Shown here piece by piece: positions 35,080 to 45,300 of a stretch of 64,000 nucleotides of DNA; the stretch's first letter is position 1; every line of letters begins with the position of its first letter. Position numbers and translations under genes: made by a program. The notes below the pieces were generated by a model. It was not told the DNA's origin. It worked only from the letters and a program-made list of their open reading frames with translations, and ran no database searches. This DNA comes from Bubalus kerabau (lineage: Eukaryota > Chordata > Mammalia > Artiodactyla > Bovidae), in contig NC_073642.1 in the NCBI RefSeq assembly GCF_029407905.1, forward strand, positions 9,920,001-9,984,000. Direction: 5' to 3'.

Positions 35080-35265
35080 GAATTTATCTTCTTGAGTGAC
35101 AGGATGTTGCTTTTTTAGGCGGGGGCCTTCCGTTTAATAATTCAGTAATTAGATGCACTGCTGTCAGCTGTGAAATCCCTAACAGCTTTGCAATGACAAC
35201 ATATTGGAGGCTTTGTGGTCCTCCAAGGTCTCTCTCGATGTCTTTAACAGGAAGGACAGAGGTAG
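35080..35265. promoter_or_regulatory. Candidate conserved noncoding element
   Basis: Repeat-free, balanced composition, dense with known transcription-factor core motifs: cagtaattag (homeodomain), cagctg (E-box), tttgcaatgac. This look is typical of developmental enhancers, but conservation cannot be tested here. Confidence 0.35.
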
Positions 35266-35589
35266 GTGAGAGCCTCACTCAGGTGTGTGCCAACCCAGGT
35301 GTGGAGGCGGCTGTGGGTTTATAGCCAATGCCTTCATTTCCTCTCTTTCAGATCACATTAGCTGGGAAAACCTAGGCATGGCCTGAGAGAGTGGAAAAGA
35401 GTGAAAGTAAAATGCCTTATCATCCGTGCACTATGTTTCTGGCTGAGACTTTCGCCAAGGGGTCATTCAGTGAACATCACCTTGCTGGCGATGCACAGAG
35501 CTATCTCAACATGTCATTGTGTAAAGTCTGTCTGCACAAAGGTATGTGCTTTTTTTTTGAGCCTCAAAAAATTGTTTTGCAAGTAATGT

Positions 35590-35770
35590 ATAATTTTTTT
35601 CTTTCTAGCAGAAATCACCAAAGGAAACAAAGAAAGGGTCAAAGTGCTAACAGCAGCATGTTAATTAGCAGATACACCCCAGCACTTTGCATTAGGCAAC
35701 TTCGGCACATTATGTTTTATGTCTTTGTTCACTGGCCAGGACTTCCAGCAGCCTAATAATTCACTCACAG
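35590..35770. promoter_or_regulatory. Candidate conserved noncoding element
   Basis: Contains aacaaagaaag (SOX-like), gggtcaaagtg (nuclear-receptor half-site pair), gttaattagc (homeodomain) and ctggcc-type motifs in under 200 bp, with no repeat. Inference from motif density only. Confidence 0.35.
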
Positions 35771-35900
35771 AGCAGCTTTATCAAGAAGACACTGTGTTTT
35801 AGAAACTCTAAAAGATCATTTAGAGCAGTAACAAATTACTGCTTTTAATAAAATGCTTTTTTTTTTCACTCAATAGGATAGTGTTAAAAAAAAAAAAGGA

Positions 35901-35945
35901 GTCTATAGAGAAGTAGTCTATAGAGAAGTAGTCTATAGAAAAGGA
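35901..35945. repeat. 15-bp x 3 tandem repeat
   Basis: GTCTATAGAGAAGTA at 35901 and 35916 is followed by a third copy with two or three changes at 35931. A poly(A) run precedes it. Confidence 0.95.
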
Positions 35946-38900
35946 ACATTTTTATCTTTGAGAAAATAATACCAGGGAAATGATAATGTAGTTTAGAACT
36001 CACGGTACAAAAGGCGGATAAAGAGCCTCACTCTCTGACATCTCTCTCTCTGTTGCTTTCCCATCAACCTGTCTGATCATTCCTTTATAGTCTCCTTCAC
36101 AGGCTGCTCTGTCTGGAAGCTCTCTCTCTCTCCAATGCCGGGTTCCACCAAAATCAGTGCTTAGCCTTTTGTTTTTCTCACTCTCCATATCCACCAATGT
36201 AATTCAGTTCATTGGTTTTTTCAAAATGAAGCACATGTGAGAATAATTCCTCATGATTTCTAATCCTCTTTCTAACCATGAGGATTCCTGGCCATCACAC
36301 CTGCTCTGCTAAGTGAGAATTACTAGAGGCTGAGCCCAGGAATCTGTATTTTCACAACTTTTCCAGGTGATGCTAGATCTGGCAATCTTGTTTGTAACCC
36401 CCTAGCATCCTATAGGCTGCCAAAGATCATAAAAGTCATTTGTATTTTCAGCTCTAAGTTCTCTCCCTTCAGCTTCAGGCGTGGCTGTCTAACTCCTGAT
36501 AAGTGGATAAGTGTTTATGTCCAGATGCCACTCAGATTCTTCATATGCAACACACGCCAAAGTGGTTTCTTCCCTTGTGTTCACTGAGTGATTGTTATAT
36601 CCAAGCTGGCAAGCAATGCCTTCGACTCCTGTCCGTCCCTCATCCTCCACATTTACCCATCAAAGTCATTTTCTTCTCCCAATCCTAGTCTAGGGTCTCA
36701 ACCTTTGTGTGGACCAGAGGAACAATCACAGACTCCTAAGCTCCGAATTTAAAGTGAGTTACCTGGCACTTCTGGTTTTAGCTGCCTCATTGTCGTATCT
36801 GGAATTTCTATTTCCTTGCTTTGGTAGACTCTGGATCTAACACCTGGGACATGAGATTCTTGCCCCTAAAAGGACTCAAATAACTTCCAAGCCTTAGATG
36901 TGTGCTGCCTTAATTACTTCGAGTTCCTCTGGCCCCGGGAGCCTCTCTCTTTCTGGTTAGCAGGGACTGCCTTTAAGTTTGGGTGGCTTACAGTGAACCT
37001 CTGTGATTAGACCCCAAGCTCCGTTAGGGATATGTAGAAGGAAGTTTTTGAAATTTAGAAATCTTTTATTTGCTTGACAAAGCCAGGCTTTTAAGACCAT
37101 GGACTTAAAAAAAAAAGTTAGTGTGAAATTCAAGCTGAGCAATGAGTTCTTTGTCCTACATGGCATTTGCTGTCCCCTTGAAACAATTAATGCCATTGAT
37201 CCAATGGGTGAGAAACCTCAGGGCAAAGTGATTGACAGCGAAGGAAAAATACATTGTTTTCAATATCACCCGCCCCTGCGTCCCCACTTTCTCCCCCTGC
37301 CAGACCTTTGCACCTTTGAAAAGCACATTTGTTCTCAGGAAAGTGTTCTTCACTCTCCCTCCCAGGAAGGAGGGTGTCAGTTTTCTGTGCGGACTGTCCC
37401 AGTGAGGGAAAGCTTGCCCACCCTCAGAGACTGTGTTGAGTCCCATCTGGGTCAAGCAGACCCCATCTTTAGTGGCACAGGACAGAAATAAACTCCCTGA
37501 AATGAACAGGAGATCCTTTACCCCTAGAGGAGGCCGAAGTGGTATGGCAGGGGAAATTCCTACTGCCTGAGTTCTAGGGATATAGGACCCTCATTGTGTG
37601 TGGGTTTGTATTTGTATAGCTTGTCTTTTAACATCACTCTCTATATCCATTCCTGTTGGTTGACTAGAAAAAGCAAAATGAAAACTGGCAACAGAAAATG
37701 GGAGAAGCAGAGAAACAGACAGCTGAGGTGAAGCCAGATGTTGTTTTTTGTTGTTGTTTCTGTTTTATTTACTTATTTTTTCAAGTAAACCCTAGGAAAA
37801 GTAATGCCAATGGGAGAAAGCTTGGATTTTAATACTACTATCTGTTGAGAAGGGAGCTGACACATACCTATCAAGGGCTGATGCAAAGTACTTTGTCATA
37901 AAACTATCTTGAGTAGAATTAAATCCGTATACTCCTGTTTTCCTGAGTTGGTCAAATACTCAAGCTGTTTCTTGATCCTGAGGTCATACTATCAACCCCC
38001 TGCCACACACACACAATGTTGGGAGAAATAAATCCCCAAAATACATTGTACATGTTAGGTTCAACAGGGCAAACAAAATTTATAAGCACTTTGTTAAGCA
38101 TAAGTGAAGTCAGATTCTGCAGGTATTTCAAGCAATTAATGATCATAGATTATATTATTTGTTGTAATTATATTTGTTCAAAAAGAATTATAAGGTATAA
38201 TAAATAGCATTTGTCATGGACTGTCCAGATACTTTTATTTTAGCTAGATCTTCTATGCATTCCCATAAAATCTCATACAAGAGGTGGATTTCACAGTACA
38301 AATTAATGAAACAGAAACTCCTTGTTTCATTCACAAGGGATCCACCTATAAAGTACTGGGAAACAATTTTAGAAATCCCCTTTCCTCAACTATTCATGTG
38401 CTTTAGACTTCAGTTATGCTAGCACCTCTTTGCTTCAAAATTGTCTTGCTTTTTCTTTTCCACCTTTTTTCTTTTTCACCTTTTCTATCCACATAATCCC
38501 TTTTTCTATATTTCTCCTCCTGCAAACTATCATTACTTTATGGCTTGCTGTCCTACGTGATTTCCTCACCCCTCCACAGTGTTGTTGGTTCTTTGCTTTC
38601 TTAGGTCTTTAGATTCTGCCTCATAAAAATTGAAAGTGCAGACACTGATGATAATGTTCTGTACGTCATCATTCTTTGTACAGATCCCTGGCACACAACC
38701 ACAATACCTGGGACACAGTAGATGTTTGACAATGGAGCCAAGAGGGAAGAAGAGAAAGGAAGGCTGGACCAAATGAAAAGGAAAGCTAGATTGGTTTATT
38801 ACTTTTTATCAATAAAATTTATTTATTTATTAATTATTATTTTAGTTAAATTTATTCATTTTCTGAGCTGTCTTTACATGAAAATTTTACAAAAGAAATT

Positions 38901-39374
38901 TTAAACCTGATGAATGCCCACTTTTTGCATGAATCTTCAAAGACGTGAAACTAACATGGATTATTTTTTTAAGACTTACATGTGGACAAATGGATGGTTA
39001 AACACAGTTAATTGCAAAATAACAGGGGATGTTGTAGAAAGTCAATTCAATGTCAGACATTTTCATTTTATCTGGACTCTTGGCATTTAGTTGAATCAGA
39101 GCTCCACATGCCAGAGCTATGTAGGACTTATTTCTGGCCCCACACAATGAGCAGAAATTTTGGTGGTGGAGATATTTGTCTTAGTTTTATCTTCTATACA
39201 TTCAGAGACCTGTGTGGTCAGTCTCAGAGCTGTGTCATTGTGCAAGAGGGAACAGTTAACAAGACAACTTAAGAATAAACTCCTTATCTTATTCAGAGGG
39301 CATCCACATATGAAATACTTAGAAAGACTGATTAAAATCTCCTCTCCACATGGTGAATATTTTGGCATTGGCAG

Positions 39375-39420
39375 GGATAGGAAGTTGGTCATAACTTTCC
39401 TTATGACCAACTTCCTATCC
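39375..39420. repeat. Perfect 20-bp inverted repeat
   Basis: Arms 39375-39394 and 39401-39420 are exact reverse complements with a 6-base loop (ctttcc). The outer 12 bases of each arm are the BovB target-site sequence. Confidence 0.97.
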
Positions 39421-39925
39421 ATGCCAACCAACAAAGGTCCGTCTAGTCAAGGCTATGGTTTTTCCAGTGGTCATGTATGGATGTGAGAATTAGACTGTGA
39501 AGAAGGCTGAGCACCGAAGAATTGATGCTTTTGAACTGTGGTGTTGGAGAAGACTCTTGAGAGTCCCTTGGACTGCATGGAGATCCAACCAGTCCATTCT
39601 GAAGGAGATCATCCCTGGTATTTCTTTGGAAGGAATGATGCTAAAGCTGAAACTCCAGTACTTTGGTCACCTGATGCGAAGAGTTGACTCATTGGAAAAG
39701 ACTCTGATGCTGGGAGGGATTGGGGGCAGGAGGAGAAGGGGACGACAGAGGATGAGATGGCTGGATGGCATCACTGACTCGATGGACGTGAGTCTGAGTG
39801 AACTCCGGGAGTTGGTGATGGACAGGGAGGCCTGGCGTGCTGCGATTCATGAGGTCGCAAAGAGTCGAACACGACGGAGCGACTGATCTGATCTGATCTG
39901 ATCTGATCTGATGGATAGGAAGTTA
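39375..39925 (+). mobile_element. BovB LINE 3' ~490 bp with 12-bp TSD and foldback 5' junction
   Basis: GGATAGGAAGTT at 39375-39386 and 39914-39925 is the TSD. Normal BovB sequence begins at about 39430 (ccaacaaaggtccgtc) and ends in five ctgat units. Between left TSD and BovB lies a short palindromic segment and then an inverted copy of the TSD. The RT C-terminal frame 39497-39886 is open (129 codons) but lacks all catalytic motifs. Confidence 0.9.
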
Positions 39926-40295
39926 GAACTGAGTTGGGTGAGAGAGGGTGATGAGTCATCATGAAAACGCTTCAAGTACACGAGAACTCAACGCTCAATT
40001 AACAAAGAAAATTCAAGGTCATAGGAAAACAAAGAGCAAACCCTAAGAACCCATCTAAGATAACCAGAGGGTTGATTCCCAGGGTTCAGCCCTATCTCCC
40101 CAGTATCATTTCATTTTTGGTTTGGATATAATGTAAGTGACACAGATAATTTTGCTTCCATCAGGATCTATAACTAATGCAACCAACAAAAGCATTTCTT
40201 GTTTCTTTAAATTTTTACATAGATTTACATTGTCTGTTTGCTCTTCATTTTCAGAATTTCTTAGAGTAAGGGTGTTAATGGGTGACATTTTTTGA

Positions 40296-40437
40296 AGTCG
40301 CTCAGTCGTGTCCGACTCTTTGCGACCCCATGGACTATACCCCACCAGGCTCCTCCATCCATGGAATTTTCCAGGAAAGAATACTGGAGTGGGTTGCCAT
40401 TTCCTTCTCCAGGAGTGGGTTGCCATTTCCTTCTCCA
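40296..40437 (-). mobile_element. Bov-tA SINE 3' half, antisense, with internal 26-bp duplication
   Basis: Starts gaagtcgctcagtcgtgtcc and runs to ttgccatttccttctcca. The last 26 bp (40386-40411) are repeated exactly at 40412-40437. Confidence 0.88.
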
Positions 40438-41627
40438 GGTTATAATGGGTATTATAACCTTCTAAATCAAGTTTAGGATTTCGTGCCTTGTAGAGCTCAC
40501 TGTTTGTTTCTTGATGTACTTAGGTGGCAGTGAAACACACAGGTCTCACATGGACTTGAACATCTTCCAGCAGATTATATTTGCTTTATCATAAGCTTTT
40601 AAGATGTCTGTATACATTCAGTGTGTGTGTGTGTGATGTCTTTTTATTGCCACTTCCTCTTGTACTTGCTATTTTCTGTCATCTCTGCCTTTGCATATGT
40701 GGATATGTGACAAGAATCTATACCACTAGCCACGGTCAGGGTAACAGAAGCCCCCAAAAGTCTGTAAGTAAATGCAATCTGGAGCCTTTTCTTGTATGGC
40801 TTTATTTTTAACACGTGAGACCCCAGGGTCTGTCCTCTTGTAACACTAATTGAGAAGTTCTCATGTGACAGAAAGCAGGGGAATGGAATGCAGCATAGGA
40901 GTCTAAGCAGTGCCAGGGATAAACCTACATGTTCACAGGCTGTCTTCTGGAGAACCTTGTTACCAGAGAAGCAGTATATCAGAGTTGTGGAATCACTCAG
41001 TGCTTAGCCAGGTAACCCAGACTCGCTGTACTCACTTTGCTTCATTCCTTTGCATATGCTTTTCCCTTTGTTAGAAATGTTCTTTCATGCCTTCTTCATT
41101 GCAGAAGCTCCTGCTTATTCTTAGACTTATTTCATGTGTAATCCCTCTGCATGCTCTTCCTGTGTTCAACAGCCGCTTTTTGAATTCTTGACTTCCTGCA
41201 TGTAGTAGGCAGAAAATTGCTCACCCTGCCAAGGTCTCAAAGATGTCCACACACTACTGTCCAGAACCTGTGAATATGTTATCTAACATTGTAAAAGGGA
41301 ATTAAGTTAGTAGATGGAATTATGATTGCTAATCAACTGACCTTAAAATAATGCTATCCTGACATGGGGTGGGGGGGGGAAAGAAAAGATTATACTGGTT
41401 TTCTCGGCCTGGGTCCAATGTAATCAGACAGGAAAGAGGGAGGCAGAAGAGGCAGAACCAAAAAGATGCTGTCACAAGAAAGATCTGATCAGTGTTGCTT
41501 GATTGAAAGATAAGCATTAAAATTTAAAAATAAATTAAATATTACCTAAATCAAGTTCTGAAACCATGAAATTCTTTCAGTGAATTCTGTTAAGCTTCCA
41601 TGGAAAATATAATTTCCATACCAATTA
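40438..41627 (+). other. Mostly unrecognised; possible L2 fragment at 41040-41180
   Basis: A short (GT)n lies near 40621. At 41040-41180 the order ttcattcctttgcatatgct, ttagaaatgttctttcatgcc, atttcatgtgtaatccc fits L2 3' sequence. The remainder is unassigned. Confidence 0.4.
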
Positions 41628-42435
41628 AGTTATTCCATACTATGGGAATATAAATTGGTGATGGACAGGGAAGCCTGGCATGCTGCAGTCCATGGGGTTG
41701 CAAAGAGTCAGACACGGCTGAGCAACTGAACTGAACTAAACCGTGCCACTATGGAAAACAGTATAGAAGTTCCTCAAAAACCTAAAAATACGGTTACCAT
41801 ATATGATCCAGCAATCCCATTCCTTGACATATATTCAGACAAAACTGTGATCAAAAAAGATATAAGCACCCCAATGCTCGTTTCAGCACTGTTTACAACA
41901 TCCAGGACATGGAAACAACCTACATGTTCATAGACAGATGAATGGATAAAGAAAAGGTGTTGCATATACACAATGGGATATGCTTAGCCATAAAAAAGAA
42001 TGAAATAATTCCATTTGCAGCAACATGGCTGGGTCTAGAGATTATCTTCCTTGTTAGTGAAGTAAGTCAGAAACAGACAAATATCATGATATCTTATATG
42101 TGGAATCTGAATTATGACACAAATGAATTTATCTACAAAACAGAAACCTGCTCAGAGACATAGAGCACAAACTTGGGATTGCCAAGGTAGGAGGGTAGGG
42201 AAGGGATGCACTGGGAGTTAGGAAGTAGAGCCAATTATTACATGTATGTAACTGATCAACAACATGGTCCTACCGTATAGCACAGGGAACTATACTCAAT
42301 ATCCTATTATAATGGAAAAGAATATAAAAAAGAATAAATAACTCAATCACTTTGCTATACAGCAGAAATTAACCCAACACTGAAAATCAACTATACTTCA
42401 ATAAAATAAATTTGAAAAAGAGTTATTCCATACTA
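41628..42435 (+). mobile_element. L1 3' end with perfect 15-bp TSD; carries a BovB stub
   Basis: AGTTATTCCATACTA flanks 41643-42420. The insert is the ORF2 C-terminus and 3' UTR of an L1. The broken frames 41751-41933 and 41942-42163 keep ORF2-like text (YDPAIPF, ARTWKQP-like RTWKQPTCS, YTMGICLAIKKNEI, FAATWLGLEIIFL). The stop and frame change between them show decay. The end is ccaactatacttcaataaaataaa-like. A BovB stub sits inside. Confidence 0.88.
41660..41737 (+). mobile_element. ~78-bp BovB 3' stub nested in L1
   Basis: From atggacagggaagcctggc to gcaactgaactgaac. It interrupts the L1 text aattggtg / ccactatgg. No clean TSD is visible. Confidence 0.8.
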
Positions 42436-43472
42436 GATATGGAAAAGTTCAACATGCTGCTAATCCCTTTTCTGAAGCTAGTCCAATCCTATTATTAAAT
42501 CATGAGGGAGACACAAAAGGAAATTAGGAATTCTCATATCTCATAAAAATAAAGCCACAAAAGTTCTAAGAAAAATGCTAATTCTACAGCTATTACTACT
42601 ACCATTATTACATTATTTATTGTGCACTTGTTATATTTCTGGAACCAGGTTAAGAAGCACTGTCTCAGGTAATCCTTGCAATTTTATTAGTCACAGTTTA
42701 TAAATTACAGAACTAAGGCTTAGTTTTATAAGCCTTTTCTTAAATAAATAATTCAGAGTTACAAAGCTAACAATTGGTAGGGTGAGATATTCCCACAGAT
42801 TTATCAAATTATAAATGTATTAAATAAGAGTAATAATGTCTTAAAATAATCATCCTTGACTCCCAAATGGTGTGTATCCTGGGGATATATAGGATGCTTA
42901 ATATCAGGAAACACAAACACACCTAAAGAACAAACAAAAGCTAACAGAATCTCAGAAGCCAAACTCATCCATTTTCAATAAAAAAATTAAACAACAGAAA
43001 ACAAAACCAATATACAAACAGGCAAAACCAGAACCCAGTAAATAAGAAAAAGATTGCTTTCTTAACCAAAAAGGACAAAAATTCCAGTTGTAGTTAGATA
43101 ATAAATAGAGAAAAAATTTAACAATTCCTACTAAAGACAGAAGCATGACTATAATACCTACAATTTGTTCATTGCTCAATATTTTTGAAACTTCTAGTCA
43201 AAATAATAATACATTAAACAAGAATAATGTTTATTAGGTAGAATGAGACAAAAACTTTATTTGGAAATAATGTGGTAACATACCTAGTAATTCCATGAAA
43301 ATCACTGACATATTGAGAACTAATGGCATTTTATAAAATGATAGAATAGCTGGTACGTACAGAAAAATTGCTAACTTTCCTATAAGATATCAATAAGAAT
43401 CCAGAACCTATTAAAAGAAAAAGAATAAGATCCTACAGCAGTCCAAAACATTAATTTTTTAGGATTAACAAA
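42436..43472. other. AT-rich; possible ancient repeat at 42600-42790
   Basis: ttattgtgcacttgttatatttctgg ... aatccttgcaattttatta ... acagaactaaggctta has the order of a common ancient mammalian repeat. Nothing else recognised. Confidence 0.35.
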
Positions 43473-43645
43473 AGTGGTAGCTCAGATGGTAAAGAATCTG
43501 ACTGCAATAGGGAAAATCCCCAGGAGGAGGAAATGGCAACCCACTCCAGAATTCTTGCTTGGAAAATTCCATGGACAGAGGAACCTGGAGGGCCACAGTC
43601 CATGGGGTTGCAAAGAGTCGGACATGACTAAGCAACTAGCACTTA
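43473..43645 (+). mobile_element. Bov-tA SINE with internal deletion
   Basis: The head (gtggtagctcagatggtaaag) joins directly to gggaaaatccccaggagg, so the B-box region is deleted. The rest of the body is present to gactaagcaactagcac. Confidence 0.88.
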
Positions 43646-43964
43646 AGAGAAATATATGTAAACTTACAATTAAATCACAGAAACGTACAAAGGAAGGTAC
43701 AAGAAGCACGGAATAATTTTTTAAAACAAAATATACAAATACAAATGCATATATTAGTATCCCAATGTCCCTTTGTTCCTGGAAGGTGTACTGAGACTGG
43801 AAGAAATAGCAATTCTTATAACCACTTGCTATATGGTTAGTGCAAATTCCAATGAAATGCTCTAAAACTTACAAATATATTCTAAGGTTAATCTAGAAGA
43901 ATATGAGAATAGAAAGACATACTTGAAAACGTACATAAGTAGAGGCATACTTGCTTTGCTAACT

Positions 43965-44051
43965 GCTAAGTCACTTCAGTCATGTCCGACTCTGTGTGAC
44001 GGCATAGATGGAAGCCCACCAGGCTCTCCTGCCCCTGGGATTCTCCAGGCA
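43965..44051 (-). mobile_element. Bov-A fragment, antisense
   Basis: gctaactgctaagtcacttcagtcatg through ctgggattctccaggcaa; ends abruptly. Resembles the AGC-tailed subgroup. Confidence 0.8.
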
Positions 44052-44940
44052 ATTATATTAAAACTTAAAGCTACAATAATTAAAGAAGTTACTCGGGAAT
44101 ACACTTAGGGATTAAAAAAAATATTTATGATTCTAAAGTAAATATCTTTTGGTTGGTGTGTTTGTGTGTTTGTATTTCAGTTTACAACATGATAGTGAAA
44201 ACATTTCAAAGACATGGAAAGTGATCAATTACTCAATAAACCATCATGAGAAAACCGGCTACTATTTTTCGAAAGTATGTTAAATATTTATATTACAGTC
44301 ATGCATAAAATAATTTTTCCTTTAAGCTCAGAACAATTATGAACAATTATATTACTTAATTTGAGGAGGGAGAAGGAATTGCTACAGTGTAAAAGTACAG
44401 GGAAAGTTTCAGGTAGATAGTAACATATAAAATTTTTATACTTCTTGTAACCTTAAGGCAAAGCTAAAAATAAAAAAATGGAAATATATTTACAACAAAT
44501 TAAAAAGACAAAGAATTATTATCATTTATGCTTAAAGACTTAAAACCCAATGAATAAGATATTCAACATTCCATTTAAATATTCAAAAGATTTTAATAAA
44601 AATTTACATATGCAAGGTCATAAATCTTCAATAAGCAAATATTGAATGCTAGACTTTCAAGCTAACAATAAAGAGAAAAGTTAAGAACAGTGTAATATTG
44701 GAGTTTGTTTTTTGGTCTAACAATTAAAATAATTCAGCTAAATTTGACCGTTTCTGATGAATTATGCCACTTTCTATAGGTGAAAGTATAAATTATCAAT
44801 AGTATCTTGAAAGCAGCTTGTCAAAGTATTGTCAAAAATCAAGAATATCTATGCATTTTGTTTTATTAATTTCATTTCTATATGTCTACCATACTACCAT
44901 AAGTAGTATGTTTACAAACTTTGTACATAGGATGTTTATT
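44052..44940. other. AT-rich, no recognised element
   Basis: No SINE, LINE or coding signature seen. Confidence 0.35.
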
Positions 44941-45300
44941 ATGGTGTCATTCTCTTTATTTATTTTTGGTTGTCTTGGGTCTTCATGGCTGCATGCGAGC
45001 TTTCTCTAGTTGCCGAGAGTAGGGGGCTACTCTTCCTTTCTGTGGTGTGTTAGCTTCTCATTGTGGTGGCTTCTCTTGTTGCAGGGCACAGGTCCTAGGT
45101 GCCTGGGCTTCAGTCGTTGCTACACACAGGCTCAGAAATTGTGGCTTGCAGGCCCTAAAGTGCTCAGGCTTTAGTAGTGATGCATGGGCTCAGTTACTCT
45201 ATGGCATTCCTTCCTGGACAAGGAATCGAACCTGTGTCTCCTGCCCTGGCAGGTAGATTCCTATCACTGTGCTACCAGTGAAGTCCAATGGCATCATTCT
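44941..45300 (-). mobile_element. CHR-2-type tRNA SINE, antisense, with 13-bp imperfect TSD
   Basis: The flanks atggtgtcattct (44941-44953) and atggcatcattct (45288-45300) match 11 of 13. The body has repeated ggctt/ttgttgc... units typical of CHR SINEs, and ends with the reversed head gctaccagtgaagtcc; the reverse B box is ggaatcgaacc. Confidence 0.82.

Larger units (their letters stand above)
34531..39374. other. ~4.8 kb free of young transposons
   Basis: No Bov SINE, BovB or L1 insertion is visible between the SINE ending at 34297 and the BovB at 39387; only the MIR interrupts. In the rest of the window such insertions occur on average every 1-2 kb. The open frames here (for example 37099-37491, 130 codons) have no recognisable domain. 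38640-38730 ends with a gcacacaaccac...cacagtagatg tail resembling old MIR/L2. Confidence 0.6.

Noticed and set aside
35391..35756. 121-codon open frame overlapping a candidate regulatory patch
   Set aside because: No ATG start and no domain; the sequence contains a poly(T) run translated as Phe repeats. Not a gene on this evidence.
37099..37491. 130-codon open frame in repeat-free DNA
   Set aside because: No recognisable domain, no start context or splice sites that stand out, and long frames occur by chance in non-AT-rich DNA. Better treated as noncoding.
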